From contig OZ038382.1 in the NCBI GenBank assembly GCA_964036045.1, forward strand, positions 144,038,961 through 144,102,960: DNA of 64,000 bases, in the 5' to 3' direction. Shown piece after piece: positions 11,225 through 22,503 of the stretch; within the stretch, counting starts at the first letter, position 1; each line of letters opens with the position of its first letter. Under the pieces are notes generated by a model. That model was not told the origin of the DNA and ran no database searches. It saw only the letters and a program-made list of their open reading frames with translations. The translations under genes and the position numbers were made by a program. The stretch comes from Eutreptiella sp. 'Long Island Sound 2002' (Eukaryota > Euglenozoa > Euglenophyceae > Eutreptiales > Eutreptiaceae).

Positions 11225-12197
11225 CCTAAACGTTTGTAATGCGCGTGTGTATGCTAATCAACGAATGCAGGAGGGCAGCACTAAGCAGCGTTAAGCAAAG
11301 CACTCAGCAATGCAAGTATATCACAGTTACCTGACGCTTTTCGGAATTTCATTGGTTTCTTCACATTTTGTTGATTCTAGAAGTGTGGGTGGAATCTTTA
11401 TCACTATTATTATTATGACGTTGTTTTCTCCTCAGATGTGTAACCTACGTGTTTATTTTTATTATTTTGGTGCATTAGCGGTTGTTATGTAGGAAGTGCA
11501 ACTCCGCGCCTCCGTTTTTTGCTGATGATTTCTTGCATTTCAAAATTCTAGAGATGACGAGAAATTTTACCAAAATGGGCATTGCAAGCGCAATGGGATT
11601 CTGACCAGATATGGTTTTTCAGAAAAATTCTGCGTGCCTTTTTGACGAATTTCAAAAAACGCCCATCGACTGTGAGGGATCAGCAATCATCCATCTCCGT
11701 ACCATCTCTACAGATGTCTTTGAACAGCCGCTGAGCATACCATTGCATTCGGATGGTGCCTGCATTTTCAAGGAGACTGGGAGGATCCAAGACCCCATGA
11801 GAGGGGCAGAAAATATGACGCACGCAGGACACGTGAAATAACAGGTCAAGTGCAGCGGCAGGTGGTGTACATATGCCTGAATCTTTTTAACCCCTGCTAG
11901 TATTGCTTTGAGACTAATTAGTGTACCTTGGAGGGAGGGATGCATGAGCATATGAGCAAGCATGCCCTAAATCCCATCCATGCCACAGACTCGCCCTAAG
12001 CACCCCAAGAACATCATGCGGAGGTGTGATGAATTTCTATTGGCTCTGCAGCCACAACTGCAGGCGTGATTAGGGAGGATATAGGTAGCTTTAAAAGAAT
12101 GCAGAGAAAAATACATGGAGGGACACAAACAAATGCCTTTTTTCTTTAGAAAGTGACAGCGGTGGCAACCACAGCCCAAGGCGGGGCTAAGAAAAAG
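11225..12197 (+). mobile_element. RE-A 3' untranslated remnant and polypurine tract, left edge of the array
   Basis: This stretch matches the ends of the RE-A 3' regions at about 46706-47778 and 54465-55642. Landmarks include the GTTTGTaatgCGCGTGTGTATG block, the GTGGAATC block, GGAGGGAGGGATGCAT, and a terminal purine-rich AAGAAAAAG directly before LTR L0. The rest of this copy is missing to the left, replaced by the A-depleted tract. It does not look coding. Confidence 0.65.
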
Positions 12198-12654
12198 TGT
12201 ACTCTCTGTGCTACCTAAGTAGCTTTAGTGGTATGAAAGACACTGAGGGACACTACATATTTTTATCGTAGTATTTGTCCTACCAAAAATGAGGTAAAAG
12301 CATATTTACCCATAGAACCAATCACTTGTTTTTGGAATGAGAGGAAACTCCATTCCCTATCTCTTCGTTGGCTAATTGGAGATCTTGATTCTTGAAACCT
12401 CAGTTCTGATGGGCACTGCTCAACTTGGTTCCCAGCACATAGATTGTTATCAGTTTTTGCAAAGCATGCCTACTCTATCTGGTGGTCCCCACCGTTTTTT
12501 TGGAATGGTTTTTCGTTGAAACCCTAGTCAGCCTAGCTGAGTAGGACACACCCGAGTGACATGGCAGTGACTTCATTGCCACATGCCATGCCATCATAGC
12601 ACCTATGGGGCCCGAAAGCAAAGAGTGCACATCCCGGTGTGGCACTGCTCAGAT

Positions 12655-12705
<51 letters not shown>

Positions 12706-12990
12706 ATGACGGCAGTTTTCTATCTTGATTAGTTTGTTTTCTAACCATCCTTTCTAATCAGCAATTAGAGGTTGGTCCATTATTGTGAACAATTTTTACA
12801 TCCATCTTTCTTTGACTGCAGCCCTTCATGTTTGGGGTATAAGATCCTGAATTGTGCCCTACTTAGACTGTGGATTGGCTCTTGTCTTTTGGTTTCCAAA
12901 GTATACAAAAACCAAAAGAGCAGGCTGGCAGCAAGAAACAAGTAGAGGAACATCAACACAAATCCATCGTTGAAAGCATATTATTCTTTC
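12198..12990 (+). mobile_element. RE-A LTR L0
   Basis: Begins TG right after a purine tract and stops next to a primer-binding site. It shares with L1-L3 the start-proximal block (TTTTATC.TAGTATT.G.CC), the 'CATGTGACATGGCAGTGAC' block and the end-proximal 'GACTGCAGCCCTTCATG' block. It is the most diverged LTR of the array and carries a (GA)n expansion at 12654-12702. Confidence 0.7.
12654..12702. repeat. (GA)n microsatellite
   Basis: About 24 AG/GA dinucleotide units with two interruptions, inside LTR L0. Confidence 0.95.
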
Positions 12991-13003
12991 TGGTAGCAGA
13001 GGC
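12991..13003 (+). promoter_or_regulatory. Primer-binding site of RE-A (initiator tRNA-Met type)
   Basis: TGGTAGCAGAGGC: the first 12 bases are complementary to the CCUCUGCUACCA 3' end known for many eukaryotic initiator tRNA-Met genes. It lies at the LTR/internal border, where reverse transcription would start. Confidence 0.8.
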
Positions 13004-13089
13004 ATACAGTCTTAGCGTACTTGCGACCCCGTGCCGTACAACTAGTACGCCAAGACTGTCACTCCTTAAAGGGCGGAGTATATATACTA

Positions 13090-13545
13090 CTCACCAAGGA
13101 CACCACCGAGACGACAGAGCTCTAAGTGGCACCAGCCAAGCCGGCACCTTCAGTGCATTTAAGTCGCAGCAAAGAGAAGGACAATTTGCTAGATTTGAGT
13201 GCATTGGGAGCAACCTTCAGTGAATTTAGAGTGGGAACACGTGAGGGCAAGGAGAAGGAGAAAGGAAAAGTGGGAGCAAGAGTAGACCGCGAAGGAGCAC
13301 ACAGGCAAACTGGTGAAGCACACTTTGCGGAGATGCCTTGCTCCTCGGGCACTACACCTCCAGTAGCCGAGCTCTGTTCCGAGAATGCTTTGGGTGCGGC
13401 TCAACTCCCTACACATCTTGCTACATCCTCTCCTAAGGCCACTACAAAGCTGTGCCAAGGACTGCCCAACCTACTTACAGTCATGTGCAGGACTCTACGT
13501 ACGCAGCGCTCGACCCATTGGGATTGACAACCTTGACCGCTATGG
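13090..13545 (+). pseudogene. RE-A gag fragment (copy A0)
   Basis: This matches the first part of the A1 gag at 14420-14960: the ACCGAGACGACAG start region, the AAGGAGAAGGAGAAAG lysine-rich block and the CCACTACA-rich stretch. It has lost an open frame. After about 450 bp it jumps straight to a polypurine tract and the next LTR, so capsid, pol and 3' region are deleted. Confidence 0.65.
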
Positions 13546-13561
13546 TGGGAGTAAGAAAAAG

Positions 13562-14323
13562 TGTACTTCCCTGCCAAAAGGTTAGCTTTAGTTGTCATAG
13601 AGAGGCCTAAAGGCATAACACATTTTTATCTTAGTATTGGCCTAACCAAAAGGGGTCACAAGACATTTTGACCTATAAAACCATGCATTGAACTTTGGAT
13701 GTCGTGTGGAGCCCTGACGCCCCAAATGATTGGACTTATTCACCATTTCCTGGACTGACTGAGGCGCTGACATTAATCTAGAGCCTATACATTTTTCTAT
13801 ATTTTCTCATGAATGCTTAGCTATCCTAGTGGTCTGCACCCTAGGGGGCTGGGGCACCTCTTTTTGAGAGGTCCTGGTTTCAATTCCGAGTCAGCCTAGC
13901 TAAGTAGGAAGATCCCATGTGACATGGCAGTGACCTCAGCGCCACAAGCCATGCCACCTCAGCACCTATGGGACCCAAAACAAAGAGTGCACATCTCTAG
14001 ATGGCACTATAAAGGAGAGAGTGCCCATGTGGGCAGTTTTCACATGATTGTAGGATAATTTCTAACTATCTTTTCATAAATGTGTAGTGATTGTGAGTTT
14101 CCTTTGTTGTTACACTATCTCCCTTGACTGCAGCCCTTCATGTTGTGGATTTTATCCTATGGTCCCTTGCTTGCACTGTGGATACTTATATTTTTGGTTG
14201 ATTTCATCAAAACATATTTATTTGGAAAACCTGAGCTACATCAAAAAGCATCAGGAGCAAGCAGAGGCACAAACAAACCAATATCATCAAAGCAATCAAG
14301 AGTGAAAGCCTGTTCTAACTTTC
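13562..14323 (+). mobile_element. RE-A LTR L1
   Basis: Starts TGTACTTCCCTGCC after the purine tract 13546-13561 (GGGAGTAAGAAAAAG) and ends at the PBS at 14324. About 760 bp, the same length class as L2. It serves both as 3' LTR of the deleted copy A0 and 5' LTR of copy A1. It contains the tRNA-like module at 13816-13904. Confidence 0.8.
13816..13904 (+). other. tRNA-like module within LTR L1
   Basis: CTTAGCTA and TAGCTAAG close an 89-nt stretch. Inside are an A-box-like segment (TAGCTATCCTAGTGG), a hairpin with a T-rich loop, and a T-arm/B-box-like segment (GGTTTCAATTCC in this copy). See the better-preserved copies in L2 and L3. Confidence 0.4.
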
Positions 14324-14335
14324 TGGTAGCAGAGA
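14324..14335 (+). promoter_or_regulatory. Primer-binding site of RE-A copy A1
   Basis: TGGTAGCAGAGA: 11 of 12 bases match the initiator tRNA-Met complement. It lies directly after L1, 85 bp before the gag start codon. Confidence 0.75.
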
Positions 14336-14419
14336 TTTTCAGTCTTTGCGTACCTGCAACCCCGTGCAGTACAACCAGTACGTTGAGACTGACTCCACTG
14401 AAGGGCGAAGAAATATAAC

Positions 14420-17050
14420 ATGGACACCGAGGAGGCTGCCGGGACGACAGCGCCCTCAGTAGCACCAGCCAAGCCAGTCTCAGCGCCCAAACCTGCTGGT
14501 GAACCTGAGGAGCCCGTACCTTCAGTGCCCTTAAGTGGGCTGGGGGATGATTTCGGATTTACCCGAATAGGTGAGGAGGAAAGAAGAGATGGCGAAGCAA
14601 TAGCACTACACAAGACACATATATGCTAGGCTCGAGCTGAGCGAGCCCCTTGAGGGCTTGAGAGCTGCCTTCAGTGGACTCTCTGTTGGAGCACCTGAAG
14701 GCAAAAAGAAGGAGAAGGAGAAGCAAGCAGTGGACATGGGAGCCGAAGAGGTAGATCCTAGAGATGGACAGGAACCATCCGACGAGGTGCCCTTCGATGA
14801 CAAACCTGTTGATAGCGCGCCGAGCGCCTCAGATTACCCTGCAGTACCCTCTCCAACAACCACTACACTCCCAGCCACACATCCAGCTACATCCTCACCC
14901 ACAACCACTCCACCTATGGCTGAGGGTCTAGGCTTTACTGGTATGCCTTACCCTACCTACCGTGTGACTTCAGCCGCAATTGTGCCACCTATGGCAACTG
15001 CAGTCGGCGAACTAGTGGCATCCAGCTCCACCTACACCGGTGTTCCTGAGCCTATGCCCCGCCGCTATGAGGAGGGCTATCACAGACCCGCGGCGACCAT
15101 GTACATGCCTGGGATACTTGGCTATGCGGCACCCGCACCTGGCTATACTATGCTAGCACCCGGTTTCACCTCTCTGAGTGGCCTACGTGGCCCTGAGTCT
15201 TGTGGTGGAAGGAGCAGAGGATCAGGAAGATCCTCAAACAAATCACTGGCGCGGTTGGAGATCAAAGAGGCCCTCCGAGGAGCCACTTCAGAACTAGTCG
15301 GTGATCTAACTCAAGAAATTCGAGCCACATTGGAGCCCCTGATTCCTCCCCAAGCGTCACCTACCACCATGGGAGTTTCACCTCATCGTCTACAAGCCAA
15401 TCATTTGGTGGCTGGACTGACGAACACCCTGGGAAGCTTGAGGAGCTGACCTATGCCGACCCCTGCTGTGATACCAAGGAGTCCTTTCGTACCAAGAACG
15501 GCCCAGCCCCCCTACAGCCACGTGGAGAACTCCACGCGAGCGGAGCTGGACCGGTTAGGGCTGAAGCCCTAAGGGCTATGGTTGATGTTGAGCCCTACGG
15601 CTCTAGTGACCTGGGCGGTGATCCTTCTGATGATGAGCCGCCATCTATGACGTCTGCTTCACCCTCTCAGGACGATGACCCTGAGGACCCTGAGAACCTG
15701 AGCGGCAAGAAGAAAAAGAAAAAGAGGAAGACCAAGCGCCATGAGGGACGCAAGTCTCAGGAGGCTAAGGCTATCGCCACCTCCAAGATCGTGGTGAACT
15801 TGCCGGAGTTCACGGGGAAGGACCTCAGGGAGTTCGCTGAGAACTTCGGCCGGTTCCTGAGGATGACCGGCCAAACCCGTGCTAGTGGGTGAGTGAAGTG
15901 TGATCTGCTCCTGCAGTGCTGCAAGACCAAGTACCCGGCGAAGCAGGTCAAGCAGGTCGTGACGAAGTCCGCTACCTTCGCCGACGTGTTGGTTGCCTCG
16001 GAGAGGCAGCACCCTACCTACGAGACCGACCTCTCCATCAGGGCCGAGATCCAGAACTTGGCCGTGCTGCCCAACAACCCAAAGCCTGCCAGGATTTCTG
16101 AGCTGCTTGCCAACTTGGACCACTGGGTAGGGCGACTGACGCCCGGTTCCTATGGCAGCGACGAGCTGCTATTCTGGTTGGTGGCCAAGCTCCCACGAGA
16201 ACTGTGGGATGAATGCCGGGCAACGGCAGAGCGCAAGGCGAGAGCCCTCACCTACGAGGACCTGTCTCTTCTACTTCTGGAGCTGGCGCTGGAAAAAGAA
16301 AGCGACCAGCGCCTGAACGCCTACCGTCCTGGAGGACACGGCTCTGGGAGCCATGGCCGAGGGTACCAAGGAACCCGACCTCGACAGGGGACTACCCCCA
16401 AAAATGCTCGCTTCATGAGCAACGTCCAGGACCTCTTCTGGTGTGATGCCAGGGATGAGCAGGGTTGCCTGCTTCATGCCCCTGACTGCGACCAGCGAGA
16501 CTGTTTCGTGGTCCAGGGGAAGGAGCAGGAGACCAACACTGGCGGCAAAGCCAAGCTGCCGGACCACTACAGGTGCACAATCACCTGTGCGATCTGCGGT
16601 AAGAGGAAGCACTACGAGGACGAGTGCTATCACAAGCAACACCTCTCGGCGAAGCTCAAGACAGAAAACGGCAGTGGCAAGGGCAGTGGCAAGGGCAACG
16701 CCGACAAGGACAATGGCAAGGGCAAGTCCAAGGGCAATGGCAAAGGCCAAGGTGGCAAAGGCAAACGTGGACGAGGAGACTGTGAGCGCAAGCCGGAAAA
16801 GGACAAGAACGCAGACCAGTCCGGAGGGAACCCCAATACTACGCCACAGGGGAACTCTGAGCCCTCTGGTGGGCAATCAAACACGGGACCTACGACCCGT
16901 TGCCAGACGGAAACCCCACAAGAACAAGGGACTAAGCGTTCCAACGAAGACGGGGACCAGTCAAACACCCGCAAGCGCTCCCGTTTCATGTGCATGGCGC
17001 GAAAATTGTAGATGAAGGGGTTTGAAGTGACGTTCCCCGCGAAATTCTGA
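14420..17050 (+). pseudogene. RE-A gag, copy A1 (broken)
   Basis: Gag polyprotein of a Ty3/gypsy-like element. It starts at ATG 14420 (MDTEEAAGTTAPS). A proline/threonine-rich N-terminal region follows, then a capsid-like helical region (about 15790-16330, with FAENFGRFLRMTGQT, ARISELLANLDHW and ELLFWLVAKLPRELW). The nucleocapsid carries a canonical CCHC knuckle (C-AI-C-GKRK-H-YEDE-C, about 16590-16630) and a Gly/Lys tail. It is broken by a frameshift between 14420 and 14658, CGA to TGA at 15447, a further frame change before 15578, a TGA at 15890 where copy A2 has Gln, and TAG at 17009. The authentic gag terminator appears to be TGA at 17048-17050, in the same frame as pol. Confidence 0.85.
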
Positions 17051-20000
17051 CAGAGACGCTCCGGGGGACCTACAGATCTGGTGTTCTGGGTACATATCTG
17101 TCTTGGCGGACGTGAATACCTGGGGGTACTGGATACTGGGGCCACTGTATCCATTGTGGCCAAGAAAGTTTTGCCTTGTGGGGACCTGAAGAACATCATG
17201 CCTGCCGCAGCCATCCGCATGGGAGATGGGCATGTGGTGCACAGTTGTGGGGACTCTGAGGCCGACGTGCCTATGGGATCAAGGGGCATTGCCCATCGGT
17301 TCTACGTGATGGACACCGCAGCCTTCGACTTTGTACTGGGGACCGACTTCTTCGTCGAGCACTCCCATATTCTATCCCTCACCCTGCAAGCACGCTACGT
17401 CCTCCAAGTGGATCATGGTGACGGATGGGAATCTGTACCTCTGGAGCAGTCTGAACACACGTCTAGCTACCGGAGGGTATGCAAGAAGGAGCCCTCACCC
17501 ATGATGGTCGCCTCCAAAACCAAGGACTATCAGCTCCTTGGGGACGTCTTAGACCAAGGTCTGAAGGCGCTGGGATACTCCCCGGAAGACCTGAACGTGG
17601 AGCTTTTCGCCAGTGACAAGCAACATGTCCTGGACCTCTACTGCAGCAAAGGGAAAAATTGCTGCTACAAATTTTACTGGCCCTCTTTTGGGATGGCCTA
17701 CGGGAACCCCAGGTTCAGTGAGCTGGGGAAGGTCTTAACCAAGGTGGCCCTGGAGCGTTCCCGTATGGTCTTGTGTTCCCCCGATTGGGGAGCCCATGGG
17801 GGAAACGAGTACTGGCGTACTCTATTGGACAAACTGACGCTCACCTCCATACAGCTGCCGGACGACGCCATTTACGTGCCTCTGGGCCGCAAGATGCCCA
17901 TCGGAAAACCCGGATGGGGGAGCATGCTAAGCGTGGTGGACGGGGGCCAGCCCCAGTGCCCTAAGAAGATCTGGACCCTGCTGTGGTCTAGCAAATTCAA
18001 CGTGAGAGCAGCAGCTACACCCTGGATGTCCTCGAAAATCAACTAAGACCTCGAGACGGCATAGAGACCATTCCTGGGGGAGAGGAGTACGTGGTGTCTG
18101 ACACTGTTGCCCCCAACTCCCCCTTCCGTGTGCCCAACCATGATGTAGTCTCAGAGTGTGGGGTATCCGAGCTACCCAGCTCTATACACTCGGATGACGA
18201 GACTGAGCATGACGCCTTCTTCGTGCAGACGTGCGTGGCAGAAGTGGAGAACGCCGATTACGCTGCCCCACAGAAACCCCTACTCTCCATAAGGGGAGAG
18301 GAGCCCCTGGACGAGGAGCTGGATCCCCGATCCAGGCTCAGAGAATACGTGGACTCCAAGAGTAGATTGGTGGCGAGAAAACTATGCTACGCTGGGCCTA
18401 CCCGCCGCTCCTGGCTGTTGAAGCAAGGGTCTATGGGAGATATCTCCCAACTGAATTGGGACCTCGAACAGAAAATTACCACCACGCAACCAGAGGTGGA
18501 TCTAAAGCTCATGAAGAGCGTGTGGGGTGCCCATGTGAGGACCCCTGAGGAGGATGAACTCTCAGAGGAATGCGTATGCGAGCCCCCTGGAGCGTGCCTA
18601 TGTTGTCACCGACCACCTAAGACTGTGCAACGTGACCTCCCCAACCCTACCAAGGACTGAAGGATACGACCAAGGACGCTGAGGCGGTTGACGACCACCT
18701 CCCCGGTTCTATACACCAAGGGGCAAGCAATCTACACTCTGACGAGGACATGGAGGACAAGATCAAACTCTTGGACCCTAGAGTACAGAGGCTGATCAGG
18801 ACCTACCTGGAGGTATTCGGAGAACTACCCCCTCCAGCCTCCTGTGGCAAGCTGGTATAGATGGACCTCAAGCTGCAGCCCGAGTTCATGGGTCACAAGA
18901 TACGTAGGAGACCCTACCCGGCTCCTAAAGAGCAGGCCGATGAGATAGAGCGACGGATACAAGAATGTATTGACGCTGGCCTGGTCCTGGAGTACAAAGA
19001 TCGGGACTACCCCCAACGTTGCAGCCCCTGTTTCCTGGTGGCTAAGCCTGGGTCTACAGCCAAACGGCTGGTAGTGGACTATGGAGAGCTGAACAAGAAG
19101 ACGCTGAACCACTCAGGGTCCCATTCCTAACATGGAGTCAACCCTCGAGAAGATAGCCTCCTGCCGCTGGAAGACAAAGATGGACAAGCGGAGTGGATTC
19201 TGGCAAGTGGACCTGACGCCGAATGCCCAGGAGCTCCTAGCCTTCATCACCCCTCAGGGGAGGGTGTTCAAGTGGAAGGTCATGCCCTTTGGCGTGGCTA
19301 ATGCACCCGCTCTTTTTCAAGAGCTGATGAACAAGATCCTATCCATCCTCCGTCGGAGACCTGTGGTGCAAGAACTCATATCCCAGGGCGCCCAGATGGA
19401 AGCACACATCCACGACGTATGCCTGGGAACAAATACTCAAGAGGACCACCTAATCCTCTTGGGCGAGTTCTTTGCAGTCTGCCAGGAGAACCACACCAGA
19501 CTCAAACTGGAGAAGTGTGAGTTCATGCAGGACACTATGCAGTATCTGGGGTTCGACATTGGCTATGGGTGGTGGACCCCTGCGGCCTCTAAGGCCAAAC
19601 CCCTGATGGATGCTAAGGTACTACATGAAGACCCCAAGAAAGGACTCCATGATGTACGCAGTTTCATTGGGGCCTGCAACTTCTACCGCCGCCACGTCAA
19701 AAATTTCACCTACACCAGCGCCATCCTGACGGACCTTATTGAAAAAAGTACTACCTGGTGCTGGGGCCCTCAAGAACAACAAGTGTTTGACGAGCTCAGG
19801 GACAAAGTGGCCAACGCTAAGTGCTTGGGCGTGCCTAGAGCACAAGGGGAAATTATTCTGCTGACTGACGCCAGCAATTTGGGTGGAGGTGGAACGTTGT
19901 TCCAGGGGCAAGCACTAGAGAAGGAGGAGTTCGACTCGGCAATGTCCAAATGGGGGACTGATGGACTAAACTGAGCGTGTACCCTTAAGCACAGCTACCC

Positions 20001-20576
20001 TGACGACAAATGGGTCCTGCTTCCCCTTGGTCATTGGAACTGGAAATGCAACCAGGCCCGGGGTAACTACTCTGCCTATGAACACGAACTGCTCGCGGGT
20101 ATGCTAGTGCTATCCTCTCAGTCCCAATTGTCGGGGAGTAACCCAGTGGTTTGGCTGTGTGACTAAGAACCGGTCCGCACCTTCCGGAAGGCACTCGGCA
20201 CCTGAGAAGGCTAAGCTCAGACGCTGGTGCACCTACCTGAGCCAGCTACGGCTCTCGGTACATTATATCCAGGGGGTCAAGAACGAGTGTGCGGACTACA
20301 TCAGCCGCAACAACTTTGACGACATGATTGGTGCCAGGTCTGAGGAGCTAGCCAAGGAGGTGTTCAGCCGTATGGATGTACACCTGGACCTCAACATGAC
20401 CATGATCAGACCTCTAGATGGACTCCAACAAGTGGAGTACCTGAAAGAATTTGGGGACATCTACAAACCCCTGCAGAAGCGTCTGGAACCCGCCCTGGTC
20501 AACCAGGAGCAGTGGAAGCGGGACAGGACCTACCTCTGGCATGAGGACCAGATAGTCTTGCCTAGGAACCGTATCC
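17051..20576 (+). pseudogene. RE-A pol, copy A1 (broken, integrase missing)
   Basis: Pol of a Ty3/gypsy-like element, in order. Aspartic protease (VLDTGATVSIV, about 17120). An extra domain beginning VELFASD near 17597 and ending near VVDGG at 17945. Reverse transcriptase (VVDYGELNKK; KWKVMPFGVANAP). RNase H (LLTDASNLGG, DYISRNN). Defects include a frameshift near 18046, TAG at 18858 where A2 has Gln, an extra C near 19110-19125, TGA at 19972 and TAA at 20164. The catalytic IDD of copy A2 is IHD here (about 19402-19423), so the enzyme would be dead even if translated. The frame breaks off in the region joining RNase H and integrase. A purine tract and LTR L2 follow immediately, so integrase and the 3' region are deleted. 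Confidence 0.85.
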
Positions 20577-20590
20577 CGAGTAAGGAAAAT

Positions 20591-21367
20591 TGCTTTTCCA
20601 ATGCTTTAGGGTATACTTCAGTTGTATTAAAGGTGCCTTAAGCACTCATGCATTTTTATCTTAGCATTGGCCTAACCAAAATGGGTGATAACACATTTTG
20701 ACCTATAGAACCAAACACTAAATCAGGATGTTGTGTGGACCCCTTAATCCCCAAGCAATGTGCACTAAAACATCTTTTCCTGAGTTGACTGAGGCACTGA
20801 TATACTGAGGCAGAGCCTATGAATTTATCTATGTTTTCTCATGCATTCTTAGCTATCCCAGTGGTATGCACCCTAGGGGCTGGGGTACCTCTTTTTGGGA
20901 GGTCCTGGGTTCAATACCCAGTGAGCCTAGCTAAGTAGGAAGTTCCCATGTGACATGGCAGTGACCTCGGCGCCACAAGCCATGCCACCTCAGCACCTAT
21001 GGGACCCAAAATCAAATAGTGCACATCTCAAGATGGCACTATGGAAGAGTGTGAGCCCTTGGGGCAGTTTTGCAATCAGTTTCTCTCAAGCATGTAAAAT
21101 ACTTCAACCTGAGTTGCAATCAATGTCTATTGCTGTGGTGTATTGTTGATATCTTTCTTCATCTAACTCTTTGTGACTGCAGCCCTTCATGGTTTGATCC
21201 TGTTTTTCTTCTACTTGCATACTACTCTGGTTTGGGTTGCACTTGATTGGTTTTATATCACCAAAACATTTTCAATATCAAAAACAAGCAGCAGGATCCC
21301 ATCACCAGCAGCAAGCAGTAAATGAAGTACATCAAAAACAAAGTGCTGAAAACACTATAAAACGTTC
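20591..21367 (+). mobile_element. RE-A LTR L2
   Basis: Starts TGCTTTTCCAATGC after the purine tract GAGTAAGGAAAAT and ends at the PBS. 777 bp. It is shared as the 3' LTR of A1 and 5' LTR of A2. It is most similar to L3, with which it shares the TGCTTTTCCAATGCTTTAGG start. Confidence 0.85.
20848..20935 (+). other. tRNA-like module within LTR L2
   Basis: 88 nt closed by CTTAGCTA/TAGCTAAG (8 bp perfect). Inside are an A-box-like AGCTATCCCAGTGGTATGC, an ACCTC-TTTTTGG-GAGGT hairpin with a 7-nt loop resembling an anticodon arm (TTT in the anticodon position), and a perfect T-arm-like CTGGG-TTCAATA-CCCAG. Extra bases separate the arms, so it is not a functional tRNA gene. It could be a tRNA-derived module or an internal RNA polymerase III-type promoter remnant. 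Confidence 0.45.
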
Positions 21368-21381
21368 TGGTACCAAGAGGC
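21368..21381 (+). promoter_or_regulatory. Primer-binding site of RE-A copy A2 (altered)
   Basis: TGGTACCAAGAGGC resembles TGGTAGCAGAGGC with a substitution and an inserted A. It is at the same position relative to LTR and gag as the other copies. Confidence 0.65.
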
Positions 21382-22292
21382 AGACAGTCTCTGCGTGCCG
21401 GCAGCAACCCCGTGCCATACACCCAGCGCGCCGAGTACTGTCTTGAGCAAGAAGGGCGGGTATGGACACAAAGAAGGAGGACACCGACGCGAAGACGGCG
21501 CCTGAGGCACCAGCTATGCCAGCACCTGGAGATCCTGGACCTGGACCTGGCGCTGTACCTTTGGTGCCCTTACGTGGGCCAGTGGACGTTGCTGATGAGT
21601 CGCTGGAGGGACTGCAATGGGCCTTCAAGCCCTCTCAGTCGAGGAGGTGCACACCAACTCTGTGAATAAAAAGGGGGAGAGAGAGAAGGATGCAGGAGAA
21701 AGCATGGCAGATGAAGGAGTGGACCATGGGCACGACCCAACGAGCGAGTCAACCTTTGAGGGCGCACCAAGCGCCTCTGGCCTCCACGCATCACCCTCTC
21801 CTACAACCACCACACTCCCAACTCCAGACCCAGCTGCTGCAACATCCACACCCATAACCACCCCGCCTATGGCTGAGGGCACAGGCTTTACTGGCATGCC
21901 TACCTACCCTGCCTATGGTCTGGACCCATCCACCACTGCGTTTCCAGAGGCAACTACTGCCAGTGAGCCAGTGGCCTCCAGTTCTGCGCCGCGCTGGTAT
22001 GCGGCGGACTATCACCATCCTCTACCCGCTACTGGAGCATATGTGGATGTTCCTGGGTATGCAACCCTGAGTGGGCTGAGGAGGGGACCTGAGTCATGCG
22101 GGAGTAGGAGTAGAGGATCGGGGAGATCCTCCAACAGGTCCCTGACGCGGTCCGAGATCAAAGAGGCCCTCCGAGGAGCCACCTCCCAACGTGTTGGTGA
22201 TCTCACTCAAGAGATTCGGGCTCAACTGGAGCCCCTGATTCCTCCCCAAGAGTCAGCTACCATCGTTAGAGTTTCACCGCACGGAGTACAAG

Positions 22293-22503
22293 GTAGGTAG
22301 GTAGGTATCTTCGGGAGCTCAGGATGCCTCCTTTGACAATGCAGGAAGAAGGTCTTACCAAGGGGACGTCCTGTCCCTCCCACTGCCCTATGTTAGGTGC
22401 CTCTTGAGCCGCTCCCGCATGTGCTTGGGAAGGCATTGTCGCGGCCACCCGGTCCATGTGTCCCAGGTGGGAGGGTGTCCCCACATGTGTCCATGAGTAG
22501 GGC
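22293..22503 (-). mobile_element. NLR-2 short copy (5'-truncated, non-LTR type)
   Basis: 211 bp inserted in A2 gag. It is flanked by a 13-bp target duplication CACGGAGTACAAG (22280-22292 and 22504-22516) and ends in a (GTAG)4-like run, which on its own sense strand is a 3' (TACC)n tail. The body matches the last about 215 bp of the longer copy at 48339-51152 in inverted orientation. It is absent from the A1 gag at the corresponding site. 5' truncation plus a simple-repeat tail indicates target-primed reverse transcription. Confidence 0.8.

Noticed and set aside
20848-20935. A functional tRNA-Lys(TTT) gene in the LTR
   Set aside because: About 10 extra bases separate the D-like and anticodon-like stems, and 6 follow the T-arm. 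It is kept as a tRNA-like module only.
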